Positions 26,256 through 34,345 of a stretch of 45,625 nt of DNA are shown one piece after another. The stretch comes from an uncultured Succinivibrio sp. (GTDB lineage: Bacteria > Pseudomonadota > Gammaproteobacteria > Enterobacterales > Succinivibrionaceae), in the NCBI GenBank assembly GCA_900770725.1, contig CAAGLL010000082.1, forward strand, positions 1 through 45,625. The letters are read 5' to 3'. Each line of letters begins with the position of its first letter. The first letter of the stretch is position 1. Below the pieces are notes generated by a model. It was not told where the DNA came from. It searched no databases and saw nothing but the letters and a program-made list of their open reading frames with translations. The position numbers and the translations under genes are program-made.

Positions 26256-27326
26256 TTAGATTAACGCATCGACTATGCTGGAGAACTTGGAGAAGGTGGA
26301 CTTGAAGTTGTCCCTGCTGGTCTCCATGGTGTTGAGGGACCAGCCGAACTGCTTCGCCGCTTTCAGTTCATCATCGGTGATCTCGAAAATAGGCTTCATG
26401 AGGTTCTGGCTGATGGCTATCAGCGAATTGAAATCAGCTATATGAGCCAGATCGTATGCCTGCAAATCAGCGTCGCAGGAGTCCAGAACCTTCTGCACCT
26501 GGTCGCGCGGCTTGAGGCAGCCGATTTTATCCAGGGCTGGAACAAGATCGTTGTCCACGGTGTCCCTGATTGCGTCAATCCATTTCTGGAACGACTTCGC
26601 AGGGGCTTGGTTCCTGATCCGATAGCACTGCTGGATCGTGCCCAAAAATTTTGGAGAGTTCGACAAGAATGCCGTAGCCTTAAGAGGCACAGCCTCTTTG
26701 AAGGCATTGATTTCCCTGTGCCAGGCAGTCACGTAGTTCTTGAGCGAGAGCACTGCCTGCCAGCTGAAGAAATCCGGGGCCGTGGGGACAATGAAGCAAT
26801 CGCTCGACATCAGCATGATTTCGTTCAATCCGCCGATGTTTGGACTCATGTCGCAAATCACGACGTCAAACTTATAGATGTCTGCAAGCCGGTGAATGAA
26901 CTCAGGCAATGCGCCTGGCAGATTCTTGGTTGCCGGCACGCCCAAGGCTATTTTCAAGGCAACGCTGATTTGCGAATCGAGATCCGCAATGCGCAGGTGT
27001 CCCGGCAGCAAAAACAGATTCTTGTTGCCGGTCGCCAGAAGCTTGGCGTTGTCGTTGGAACTGAGTACGGAATCGGGGGAGGCGCCATCGATGAACGAGT
27101 CGATCACGCTGAGCAACGTCAGGTTCTCACGGCTTTGGTAGTAAGCATCCAGTCCATCGTTGATCTTCTGGTACCCGAAAATCAGCCCCGTAAGGTTGCA
27201 CTGCGAGTCAAGGTCAACCAGCAAAACCTTTTTGCCATTGTTTGCCAATTCCCAGCCAAGGTTGAAGGCTGTCGTCGTTTTGCTTACGCCGCCTTTGTGG
27301 TTGAACAAGGAAATCACTTTAGCCAT
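26256..27326 (-). CDS. ParA/Soj-like ATPase without a ParB partner
   Basis: A 356-residue ParA-superfamily ATPase. The deviant Walker A is HKGGVSKTT at residues 10-18 (Ser where Gly is usual, both signature lysines kept), VLLVDLDSQCNLTG is the A' motif and VVICDMSPN the Walker B. The long C-terminal helical extension makes it larger than chromosomal ParA (about 260). Such proteins segregate plasmids or mobile elements; no parB or integrase gene is adjacent. The start at 27326 (MAKVISLFNHKGG) has AAAGGGG upstream; an ATG five codons earlier does not. Base composition is less GC-rich than core genes. It lies between direct repeats of a permease tail, suggesting mobile origin. Confidence 0.88.
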   Translation of the reverse strand: MAKVISLFNHKGGVSKTTTAFNLGWELANNGKKVLLVDLDSQCNLTGLIFGYQKINDGLDAYYQSRENLTLLSVIDSFIDGASPDSVLSSNDNAKLLATGNKNLFLLPGHLRIADLDSQISVALKIALGVPATKNLPGALPEFIHRLADIYKFDVVICDMSPNIGGLNEIMLMSSDCFIVPTAPDFFSWQAVLSLKNYVTAWHREINAFKEAVPLKATAFLSNSPKFLGTIQQCYRIRNQAPAKSFQKWIDAIRDTVDNDLVPALDKIGCLKPRDQVQKVLDSCDADLQAYDLAHIADFNSLIAISQNLMKPIFEITDDELKAAKQFGWSLNTMETSRDNFKSTFSKFSSIVDALI

Positions 27327-27427
27327 TTTTCCCCTTTGCATGGCTGCTTCAACTTCTCATAGCTGCCACGGTCGATAGCTCTGTAGTCTAGCTTATCGTT
27401 TTTCAATGCTTGCTACTTTGCGCCGGT

Positions 27428-27721
27428 TCAGCCGGACACCTTGATCTTCCTCATGGTGAGCTGCCTGCCAAGCTCCTGAAGTGAAAAGACAGCAAGCGGA
27501 ACGGAGTTGCTGGCAAGCTCCTCCTCGATCTTCCGCCACATGCCGCCGCACTCCACCTAGGCGAGCAGGTCGTATCCATGCATCGTCAGCTTCATGCTCG
27601 CGAGGCTCCTTGTCGGATCCTTGCGGTTGAAGCCTTCGCAGAAAGCTAGCTAGGCGTCGAAGATCATGCGAATGTGCACGCATGTCTCGTCGAGGGGCTC
27701 GCGGCGCAGGGCACCGCGCAT
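27428..27721 (-). pseudogene. Reading frame interrupted by two in-frame TAG codons
   Basis: From an ATG at 27721 the minus strand reads a protein-like frame of 97 codons ending in TGA at 27428. TAG codons interrupt it at 27650-27652 and 27557-27559. The pieces read MRGALRREPLDETCVHIR..., LAFCEGFNRKDPTRSL... and VECGGMWRKIEEELASNS.... Codon use and amphipathic pattern are continuous across both stops. No family is recognised. Most likely a nonsense-broken remnant; amber readthrough is the less likely alternative. Confidence 0.45.
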
Positions 27722-27773
27722 CTGGATGAAGTCATGCTCGCACGCTGCGGACGGCGTAGCTGATTTTGCAAAT

Positions 27774-27797
27774 AAGGGGGCCCTGCGGCCCCCTTTT
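27774..27797. terminator. Terminator of the sugar transporter operon
   Basis: AAGGGGGCC (27774-27782) pairs with GGCCCCCTT (27787-27795) around CTGC, 22 bp past the permease stop. T-rich sequence follows on both strands (TTTT on plus, TTATTT on minus). Confidence 0.75.
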
Positions 27798-27816
27798 CAT
27801 GAGTGTGCGATGAAGG

Positions 27817-28797
27817 CTACTCGTGCGATGACGAAGGCCCGCTGATGAGCTTGTCGCGGAGGCGGGTCGAGACGTACGAGAAGGCTACTGCGGCGAGCAG
27901 CACGAGGCCGGTGACGACCTGCTGCACGTAGTCGTTGATGTTGCACATCAGCATGCCGGTGGAGAGCACGCCCATGATGAGCACGCCGACGATGACGAGC
28001 GGGAGCTTGCCCTGTCCGCCCATCAGGCTGATGCCGCCTAAGACCACTGCGGTGATCGCCGACATCTCATACCCAACGCCTGCCGACGGCTGGCCAGAGT
28101 TGGTCCTTGAGAGGAGCACGAGGCCGGCGACGCCGGAGAGGAAGGCGCAGAAGGCGTAGCAGAAGAGCTTCACCCCGGTGACGTTGACGCCCGAGAGGCG
28201 CGAGGCCTCCTCGTTGCCGCCGACGCCGTAGACGTGGCGCCCAATAGGGGTCTTGTAGAGGATGAAGATGCCGATCGCAAAGACGATGACCATCAGGATC
28301 ACAGGGTACGGGATCCCAAGGAGGTAGCCGCGCCCGAAGGGGCTCAGTCCCTGGCCAAAGCCGAACACCGGCAGGCCGTCGGTGATGATGTAGCCTGCGC
28401 CGCGCAGCGAGGTCATCATGCCCAAGGTCGCGATGAGCGGCGACATCTTGAAGAAGCACACGAGGCTTCCGGTGAAGAGGCCGTAGACTACCGAGATGAG
28501 CAGCGTCACGGCGATGGACACCGGGATGCTGTAGCCGTGCTTTAGCATGATCGCGCAGGTGAGCGAGGAGATGCAGGCGATGGAGCCCACCGACAGATCG
28601 ATGCCCGAGGTGAGGATCACGAAGCCCGCGCCCACCGAGATGATGCCGATGATCGACACCTGGCGGAGGATGGTGGTCAGGGTGGAGAACGACAGGAAGT
28701 TCGAGGACGCCACCGAGAACACCACGATGAGCAGCCCGAGGATCAGCACGATGCCGTAGTCGAGCAGCCAGAGGTACATTTTGTTGTTCTTTTCCAT
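27817..28797 (-). CDS. Sugar ABC transporter permease (RbsC/MglC type)
   Basis: A 326-residue inner-membrane permease of the BPD_transp_2 family with about eight to ten helices. Typical blocks are ILTSGIDLSVGSI near residue 60, GRHVYGVGGNEEASRLSGV (the cytoplasmic ATPase-contact loop) near 190-210 and AVVLGGISLMGGQG near 245. It forms the channel of a monosaccharide importer with the ATPase and binding protein upstream. Start 12 bp after the ATPase stop with AAGGAA upstream. The last ~30 codons and terminator exist as a second, decayed copy near 25.9 kb. The exact sugar cannot be read. Confidence 0.92.
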   Translation of the reverse strand: MEKNNKMYLWLLDYGIVLILGLLIVVFSVASSNFLSFSTLTTILRQVSIIGIISVGAGFVILTSGIDLSVGSIACISSLTCAIMLKHGYSIPVSIAVTLLISVVYGLFTGSLVCFFKMSPLIATLGMMTSLRGAGYIITDGLPVFGFGQGLSPFGRGYLLGIPYPVILMVIVFAIGIFILYKTPIGRHVYGVGGNEEASRLSGVNVTGVKLFCYAFCAFLSGVAGLVLLSRTNSGQPSAGVGYEMSAITAVVLGGISLMGGQGKLPLVIVGVLIMGVLSTGMLMCNINDYVQQVVTGLVLLAAVAFSYVSTRLRDKLISGPSSSHE

Positions 28798-28809
28798 TTG
28801 ATTGATTCC

Positions 28810-30327
28810 TTATGCAGCGTTGGTGCTGTTGCGCCTGCCGGTGCTGGCCATCTCGAGGATCTTCTCCTGCGAGAACTCGCCGCGCTTGAACTCGGCCGTG
28901 ATCCGGCCCTCGCTCATCACGCAGATGCGCTGGGACATGCCGATGAGCTCTGGCATGTCGGAGCTGATCATGATGATCGACTTGCCCTGATCGGCCAGGC
29001 GGCACATCAGGTTGTAGATCTCCTGCTTGGCGCCCACGTCGATGCCGCGGGTCGGCTCGTCGAAGATCAGCACGTCGCACTGCGTCGAGAGGATGCGCGC
29101 GAGCACCACCTTCTGCTGGTTGCCGCCGGAGAGGTTCTTGACTATCTGCTCGATCGAGGAGGCCTTGATGTTGAGCTCGGCGACGTAGCGCTCGGCGGCG
29201 CTGCGCTCCTTGCGGCTGTCGATGATGAAGCCGTGGGTGAGGTAGCGCGGCAGCGAGCTGAACACGACGTTCTCGCGCAGCGTGAGGCCCAGGATCACGC
29301 CCTGGGACTTGCGGTCCTCCGGGATGAGGCCGATGCCGCTGCGAAGGGCGTGGCGGGGGCTGCCGGGCACGTACTTCATGCCCTTGTACTTGATCTCCCC
29401 TGCCTTCAACGGATCCGCCCCGAAGATCGCGCGGGCAAGCTCGGTGCGCCCGGCGCCCACCAGGCCGCCGAACCCCAGGATCTCGCCCTTGTGCAGGACG
29501 AAGCTTGCGCCCCTGACCTTGTCGTTGGTGATGCCATGGCACTCGAGCACGACCTCGTCGGAGGTCTTCTTAGGCTGCGGGTAGTCGTCCGAGATCTCGC
29601 GGCCGACCATGCAGGAGATGAGGGTCTTGCGGGTGAAGTCCTTCACGTCCTTGACCGTCACGAGCTTGCCGTCCATGAAGACTGCAGCGCGGTCGCAGAT
29701 CTCGAACACTTCCTCGAGCCTGTGGGAGATGAAGAGCACGGTGACGTGCTTCTCGCGCAGCTTCCTGACGATGTTGTAGAAGATCCCGGTCTCGTTGACC
29801 GTGAGCGGGGCCGTCGGCTCGTCGAGGATGATGAACTTCGGGTCCTTCGAGACGGCCTTTAAGATCTCGACCATCTGCTGGTAGGCCACGCCGATGTCGA
29901 TGATGCGCTTGCGCACGTCGATGTGCATGCCCATCTCGTCGAAGAGCTGCTGGGCCTTCTGGCGCATCTGCGCGTGGTTGATGATCCCCGCGCGCACGGG
30001 CTCGCGCCCGTAGAAGATGTTCTCGGCGATTGAAAGGTAGGGGATCAGGGAGAACTCCTGGTAGACTGCCGAGATCCCGCGGTCCATCACCGCAGAGGGC
30101 GACAGCCCGGTGAGCGGCTCCCCGTTGAAGTCCACGGTGCCCGAGGTCGGCTGCTCGGCTCCCGTGATCATCTTTATGAATGTGGACTTGCCGGCGCCGT
30201 TCTCGCCGCAAAGCGCCAGGACCTCGCCGCGCCTGATGTCAAGCGAGACGTCCGAGAGGGCCGTGACCTTCGCGTAGCACTTGGTGAGGTGGTGCGCCGA
30301 CAGGATGATATCTGAGCTTTCGTTCAT
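28810..30327 (-). CDS. Sugar ABC transporter ATP-binding protein (RbsA/MglA type)
   Basis: A 505-residue tandem ATPase typical of monosaccharide importers. The first nucleotide-binding domain has Walker A GENGAGKST near residue 42 and a D-loop region IILDEPTAPL. The second has the usual degenerate Walker A GLVGAGRTE, then signature LSGGNQQKV and LIFDEPTRGID. The start at 30327 (MNESSD) is preceded by GGAA at a good distance; an ATG four codons earlier has none. It lies between the binding-protein gene, from which a hairpin separates it, and the permease gene. Confidence 0.94.
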   Translation of the reverse strand: MNESSDIILSAHHLTKCYAKVTALSDVSLDIRRGEVLALCGENGAGKSTFIKMITGAEQPTSGTVDFNGEPLTGLSPSAVMDRGISAVYQEFSLIPYLSIAENIFYGREPVRAGIINHAQMRQKAQQLFDEMGMHIDVRKRIIDIGVAYQQMVEILKAVSKDPKFIILDEPTAPLTVNETGIFYNIVRKLREKHVTVLFISHRLEEVFEICDRAAVFMDGKLVTVKDVKDFTRKTLISCMVGREISDDYPQPKKTSDEVVLECHGITNDKVRGASFVLHKGEILGFGGLVGAGRTELARAIFGADPLKAGEIKYKGMKYVPGSPRHALRSGIGLIPEDRKSQGVILGLTLRENVVFSSLPRYLTHGFIIDSRKERSAAERYVAELNIKASSIEQIVKNLSGGNQQKVVLARILSTQCDVLIFDEPTRGIDVGAKQEIYNLMCRLADQGKSIIMISSDMPELIGMSQRICVMSEGRITAEFKRGEFSQEKILEMASTGRRNSTNAA

Positions 30328-30350
30328 GTGTCGTTCCATGCAAAGCTAAA

Positions 30351-30373
30351 AGGAGGGGCCCTTGGCCCCTCCC
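30351..30373 (-). terminator. Hairpin terminator between binding protein and ATPase genes
   Basis: AGGAGGGGCC (30351-30360) pairs with GGCCCCTCCC (30364-30373) around CTT; on the minus strand TTTTAGC follows. Partial termination here would give more binding protein than membrane components, a common arrangement in such operons. Confidence 0.75.
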
Positions 30374-30388
30374 CTGCCCATGCAGCCG

Positions 30389-31348
30389 TCAGTAGGTTGC
30401 AGTGTACTTGCCAGAGACCACGTCTGCCTTGGGCACGCGGACGTAAGGCAGCATCTCGGTGCGCTGCTTGGCCGGGATGCCCTTGGTGGCCATCTCGTAG
30501 AGGATCTTGGCGCTCTCGTAGCCGCCCTTGAACGGGAAGAGGTCCACGGTGCCGCGGTAGATGCTGTCAGGATCCTTGATGAGCTCGAGGGCTTCGCGGG
30601 TGGCGTCGCCCGAGAAGACCGCGCGGTCCTTGCCAACCTTGTTGTTGGAGACCATGGCCTGGTAGCCGCCGATGCCGCCGGAGTCGTTGGAGCCGATGAC
30701 GAGGTTGAGGTCAGGGTGCTGCTGGAGCACGGACTCGATGATCTTCATGCCGCTCTCAGGGTTGTCGCCGGCCTGGCGGGCCACGATCTGCATGGTCGGG
30801 CAGGTCTTCTTGACCGCATCCTCGATGCCGTCGCCGCGCCTCTTCACAGCCTCAACGTTGTCCTCGGTGATGAGGGCGACCTTGCCCTTGCATCCCAGGG
30901 TGTCGCGGGCCCATTCGGCAGCCTGGGTGCCGATGGTGAAGCCGTAGTTGTATTCGTCCATGCCATAAAGCAGGTTGGAGTTGGGCACGGTCTGCGCGAT
31001 GGAGCCGGTGGCGATGCCGGCCTTCTTGGCGTCGTCATAGACCTGGGTGAGCGCGTTGGCGTCGATGGCGGTGCAGAAGATCGCGTCGTACTTGTCGGAG
31101 ATCATGTTCTCGATGTCGGAGACCTGTTTGTCGACCTTGTACTGGGCGTCGATGGAGATGCACTTGATGCCGAGCTCCTTGCAGGCCTTCTCCATGCCGA
31201 GCTTCACGCCGACGAACCAGGGGTTGGCCAGCTGCGGGACCGAGAAGCCGAGCTTGAAGTCGGCGGGGTTCTTCTCGGCGGCGCTTGCGGCGGCCGAGGC
31301 GGCGGCGATGACGACGGCCGCGGCGATGGCGAGTTTCTTGAATTTCAT
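30389..31348 (-). CDS. Periplasmic sugar-binding protein of the ABC transporter
   Basis: A 319-residue Peripl_BP_4-type binding protein. Signal peptide residues 1-23 (MKFKKLAIAAAVVIAAASAAA) ends at ASA-A. The mature part starts FKLGFSVPQLANPWFVGVKLGM, the family's sugar-pocket opening, with IDANALTQ and GSNDSGGIGG further on at hinge and ligand positions. It captures a monosaccharide for the downstream ATPase and permease. No MglB-type calcium loop is evident, so galactose is not proven. Two LacI-family operator-like sites lie about 165-215 bp upstream. Confidence 0.92.
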   Translation of the reverse strand: MKFKKLAIAAAVVIAAASAAASAAEKNPADFKLGFSVPQLANPWFVGVKLGMEKACKELGIKCISIDAQYKVDKQVSDIENMISDKYDAIFCTAIDANALTQVYDDAKKAGIATGSIAQTVPNSNLLYGMDEYNYGFTIGTQAAEWARDTLGCKGKVALITEDNVEAVKRRGDGIEDAVKKTCPTMQIVARQAGDNPESGMKIIESVLQQHPDLNLVIGSNDSGGIGGYQAMVSNNKVGKDRAVFSGDATREALELIKDPDSIYRGTVDLFPFKGGYESAKILYEMATKGIPAKQRTEMLPYVRVPKADVVSGKYTATY

Positions 31349-31381
31349 TTGATTGTCCTTGATGCTTGTTTGCCTTGGCAG

Positions 31382-31405
31382 CGGAAAACGGCATGCCGCT
31401 TTCCG
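31382..31405 (-). promoter_or_regulatory. Hairpin in the leader of the binding-protein gene
   Basis: CGGAAAACGGC and GCCGCTTTCCG form an 11-bp stem with one mismatch, 34 bp before the ATG. It could protect or regulate the leader. A tentative -10 (TACTAT, minus strand) lies near 31420-31430. Confidence 0.4.
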
Positions 31406-31512
31406 TCACCGCTTGAAATCATAGTATGGGAATCCGCCGCATAAGCCTCCCTGCGTCTCGTTTTACAACCTATGTCTCATTTGCAGGCGATTGATTATGC
31501 TCAAAAGCTTGA

Positions 31513-31526
31513 TGGAAACGATTACA
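31513..31526. promoter_or_regulatory. LacI/GalR-family operator-like site 1
   Basis: TGGAAACGATTACA fits the consensus TGNAANCGNTTNCA of GalR/GalS (and CcpA-like) operators at every defined position. It sits 165 bp upstream of the binding-protein start. No LacI-family repressor gene is in the window. Confidence 0.6.
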
Positions 31527-31549
31527 TTGGATTGCACGGTCAAAGGCGG

Positions 31550-31563
31550 TGCAAACGCTTGCG
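31550..31563. promoter_or_regulatory. LacI/GalR-family operator-like site 2
   Basis: TGCAAACGCTTGCG matches the same consensus with one mismatch, 37 bp (centre to centre) from site 1. The core AAACGCTTGCGTTT is a palindrome around TT. Confidence 0.5.
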
Positions 31564-31630
31564 TTTTTTCTGTCCAGGCTGCTGGAAGAAGTGTGCGCCG
31601 CGGCCAAGGCCATCAAGGCGCAAAGACGGC

Positions 31631-31680
31631 AAGGCCCCGGGCGGATGACCGTCCGGGGCCTTGATCCCCGCATCGCGGGG
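31631..31680 (-). terminator. Terminator region downstream of htpG
   Basis: Two stems: CCCCGC/GCGGGG (31666-31671 with 31675-31680) and the stronger AAGGCCCCGG/CCGGGGCCTT (31631-31640 with 31653-31662). The minus strand continues GCCGTCTTTGCG, a modest T content. Confidence 0.6.
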
Positions 31681-31699
31681 GAGGGTTCAGGCTTTCAGA

Positions 31700-33619
31700 T
31701 CAGCCCAAGAGCAGGCTGTTCAGATTCTTCACGAAGGTCGAAGGATCCTTCAGGCCGCCCTGATCTGAGAGCAGGGCCTGCTCGTAGATGACCTCGGCCC
31801 ACTTGGCAAAGCGGGTCTCGTCCTGCTCCGCGTAGGCCTTCTTCACCAGCGGGTGGTCAGGGTTGATCTCCAAGGTGTACTTCTCCTCAGGCATCTTCTG
31901 GCCCGAGGCCTCAAGCAGGCGCCTCATCTGCGCTGTCATCATGCGGTTGCCCTCGGTGATGACGCAGGACGGGGAGTCGGTCAGGCGGGTCGAGACCTCG
32001 ACGCCCTTGACCTTGTCGCCCAAGGCCTTCTTGAAGCGCTCGATGAGGTCCTTGTTCTCCTTTGCAGAGGCCTCCTTGCGCTCCTTCTCCTCCTTGCCGC
32101 CAAGCTCGTCTGAGAGCTTGAGGTCGGAGGCGGACGCGGAGACGAACTCCTTGTCCTTGTAGCTTGAGATGTTGCCCATGAGCCACTCGTCGATGCGCTC
32201 CCACATCAAGAGCACCTCGATCCCCTTCTTCTTGAGGTTCTCGATGTACGGCGAGTTGGCGGCAGCCTCGTAGCTGTCGGCGGCCAGGTAGTAGATCTTG
32301 TCCTGGCCCTTGGCCATGCGGCCGATGTAGTCGTCAAGCGACACGGTCTGGGCGCTGGTGCCGTCCTTGGTGGAGGCGAAGCGCAGGAGCTTGAGCACCT
32401 CGTCGCGGTTCTCGTAGTCCTCGACCGGGCCTTCCTTCAGGCAGTTGCCGAACTGGCCCCAGAACTCGGCGTACTTGTCCTTGTCGGTGGCGAGCTTGCC
32501 GATCATCTGGAGGGCGCGCTTGGTCAGCGCCTTCTTAAGCTTGCGGGTCACCGCGCTCTCCTGCAGGAGCTCGCGGGAGATGTTCAAAGGCAGCGCGTTG
32601 GTGTCCACGAGGCCTGAGACGAAGCGCAGGTAGGTGGGCAGGAAAGCATCGGCCTTGTCCATGATGAACACGCGCTGCACGTAGAGCTTGAGCCCGTGCT
32701 GGTTCTGGCGGGTGTAGAGGTCCCAAGGAGCGGTCTTGGGGATGTAGAGCAGCGAGGTGTACTCGAGGTTGCCCTCGACCTTGTTGTGGGCCCAGCACAG
32801 CGGATCCTGGTAGTCGCGGGTCAGGTGCTTGTAGAACTCCTTGTACTCATCGTCCTTGATCTCCTTGGGCGGGCGGGTCCACAGCGCCTTGGCGTCGTTG
32901 ACCTGCTCCCACTCGAAGTGCGACTTGGGCTTGGCGTCGGCCTTGGGCTTGCCGTCCTCGCCCTTCTCGGGCTCGTCGAACTTCTCAGCCCAGATCTGCA
33001 CCGGCACGGAGATGTGGTCGGAGTACTTGGTGATGGCCTCGCGGAGCGTCCACTCCTCGAGGTACTCCTTGCACGAATCCTTGAGGTGGAGGATCACGTC
33101 GGTGCCGCGCTGCTTGCGCTCGATGTTCTCCGACTCGAAGGTCCCGCTGCCGGTGGACTCCCAGCGCACGCCCTCGGACTCCTTGGCGTTGACGCTGCGC
33201 GAGAGCACGGTCACGCGGTCGGCGACGATGAACGAGGAGTAGAAGCCCACGCCGAACTGGCCGATGAGCTGCGAGTCGCGCGCGGCGTCGCCGGTGAGCT
33301 TCTTCATGAACTCCTCGGTGCCGGACTCGGCAATGGTGCCCAGGTGGCTGTTGGCCTCCTCGAGCGTCATGCCCAGGCCGTTGTCGGAGATCGTGAGCGT
33401 GCCGGCGTCCTTGTCGGCCTTGATCCTGATGCGGAACTCGGGATCGTCCTTCACGAGATCCTGGTTGGTCAGGGACATGAAGTGGAGCTTGTCGATGGCG
33501 TCGGAGGCGTTGGAGATGAGCTCGCGCAGGAAGACTTCCTTGTTGGAGTACAGCGAGTTGGCAAGCAGGTCCAGGAGCTTTGCGACCTGGGTCTGGAAAC
33601 CATGAACGGTAGCGGTCAT
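31700..33619 (-). CDS. htpG: Molecular chaperone HtpG (Hsp90)
   Basis: Cytosolic Hsp90 ATPase that remodels client proteins. 639 residues from MTATVHGF; similarity to E. coli HtpG runs end to end. The N-terminal GHKL ATPase motifs are LRELISNASDAIDKL, ISDNGLGM and GQFGVGFYS; the middle domain has PLNISRELLQES; the dimer domain ends with LNSLLLG. An upstream TTG frame extension is unlikely. A full sigma-32 promoter lies 50-78 bp before the start. The order ybaB-recR-htpG is as in E. coli, but adk no longer follows. Confidence 0.96.
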   Translation of the reverse strand: MTATVHGFQTQVAKLLDLLANSLYSNKEVFLRELISNASDAIDKLHFMSLTNQDLVKDDPEFRIRIKADKDAGTLTISDNGLGMTLEEANSHLGTIAESGTEEFMKKLTGDAARDSQLIGQFGVGFYSSFIVADRVTVLSRSVNAKESEGVRWESTGSGTFESENIERKQRGTDVILHLKDSCKEYLEEWTLREAITKYSDHISVPVQIWAEKFDEPEKGEDGKPKADAKPKSHFEWEQVNDAKALWTRPPKEIKDDEYKEFYKHLTRDYQDPLCWAHNKVEGNLEYTSLLYIPKTAPWDLYTRQNQHGLKLYVQRVFIMDKADAFLPTYLRFVSGLVDTNALPLNISRELLQESAVTRKLKKALTKRALQMIGKLATDKDKYAEFWGQFGNCLKEGPVEDYENRDEVLKLLRFASTKDGTSAQTVSLDDYIGRMAKGQDKIYYLAADSYEAAANSPYIENLKKKGIEVLLMWERIDEWLMGNISSYKDKEFVSASASDLKLSDELGGKEEKERKEASAKENKDLIERFKKALGDKVKGVEVSTRLTDSPSCVITEGNRMMTAQMRRLLEASGQKMPEEKYTLEINPDHPLVKKAYAEQDETRFAKWAEVIYEQALLSDQGGLKDPSTFVKNLNSLLLG

Positions 33620-33668
33620 TTTGAAATGAAAATCTCCAGTCAAATCTATAAGAATCTGTCTGAAGGCT

Positions 33669-33697
33669 ATATGGGGGCGCCCCCTCCCCTTTTCAAG
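33669..33697 (-). promoter_or_regulatory. Sigma-32 heat-shock promoter of htpG
   Basis: On the minus strand CTTGAAA (33697-33691) and CCCCATAT (33676-33669) are separated by 14 bases, the classic sigma-32 arrangement. It is embedded in an imperfect GC-rich hairpin (GGCGCC arms, about 33676-33709) that lies between recR and htpG and may also end the recR transcript. Confidence 0.85.
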
Positions 33698-33736
33698 GGA
33701 GGAGGCGCCTTTTGAATGGAAATGCAGGGGTGGAAA

Positions 33737-34345
33737 TCAGCCGATGCGGCGGCGGTTTTCAAGCGAGGTGGTGAGCGTGAGCCCGTCGACGCTCTGGATG
33801 TCGCCGCCCATCGGGATCCCGGTGGCGATCCCGGAGACTGCGATGCCGCGGCGCTTGGCCATGGCCGCAAGGTACTGCGCGGTGGCCTCGCCCTCGGCAG
33901 ACTGCCCCAGGGCCAGGATCACCTCGCGCACCCCGCCCTCGTCGAGCCTGCGGCCCAGGGCCTCAAGCCCCAGTTCCTCTGGCCCCACGCCGTCAATCGG
34001 CGAGAGGTGGCCGTGGAGCACGAAGTAGGTGCCGTGGAAGGCGCCTGACTGCTCGAAGGACTCGACGTCCATCGGGCTTTCGACCACGCAGAGCAGGCCG
34101 CTGTCGCGGCGGCGGAAGTCCGAGCAGATCGAGCACCTCTCGCCCTCCTTGTCGCAGTAGTTGCGGCAGTCGGGGCAGAGCGCCACGTGCTCGGCCGCCT
34201 CCTTGAGCGCATCTGAGATGCGCAGCGCGTCCTCGCGCCTGCGGTCGAGCAGGTTGTAGGCGATCCTCGTGGCGCTCACAGGCCCGATGCCTGGCATGGC
34301 CTGGAGCGCCTCGACCAGGCGGTCGAGCAGCCTGCTTGACGACAT
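33737..34345 (-). CDS. recR: Recombination mediator RecR
   Basis: Works with RecO to load RecA on single-stranded gaps. 202 residues (E. coli 201). N-terminal helix-hairpin-helix (MPGIGPVSATRIAY), zinc finger Cys57-Cys60-Cys71-Cys74, then a Toprim domain starting LLCVVESPMDVESFE and containing SPIDGVGPE. The start codon overlaps the ybaB stop by one base (TGATG at 34345), so the two are translationally coupled as in other bacteria. Confidence 0.96.
   Translation of the reverse strand: MSSSRLLDRLVEALQAMPGIGPVSATRIAYNLLDRRREDALRISDALKEAAEHVALCPDCRNYCDKEGERCSICSDFRRRDSGLLCVVESPMDVESFEQSGAFHGTYFVLHGHLSPIDGVGPEELGLEALGRRLDEGGVREVILALGQSAEGEATAQYLAAMAKRRGIAVSGIATGIPMGGDIQSVDGLTLTTSLENRRRIG

Noticed and set aside
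31440..31580. A full sigma-70 promoter for the sugar transporter
   Set aside because: Possible boxes such as TTGACC or CATAAT occur on the minus strand, but no pair has acceptable spacing, so I did not call one.
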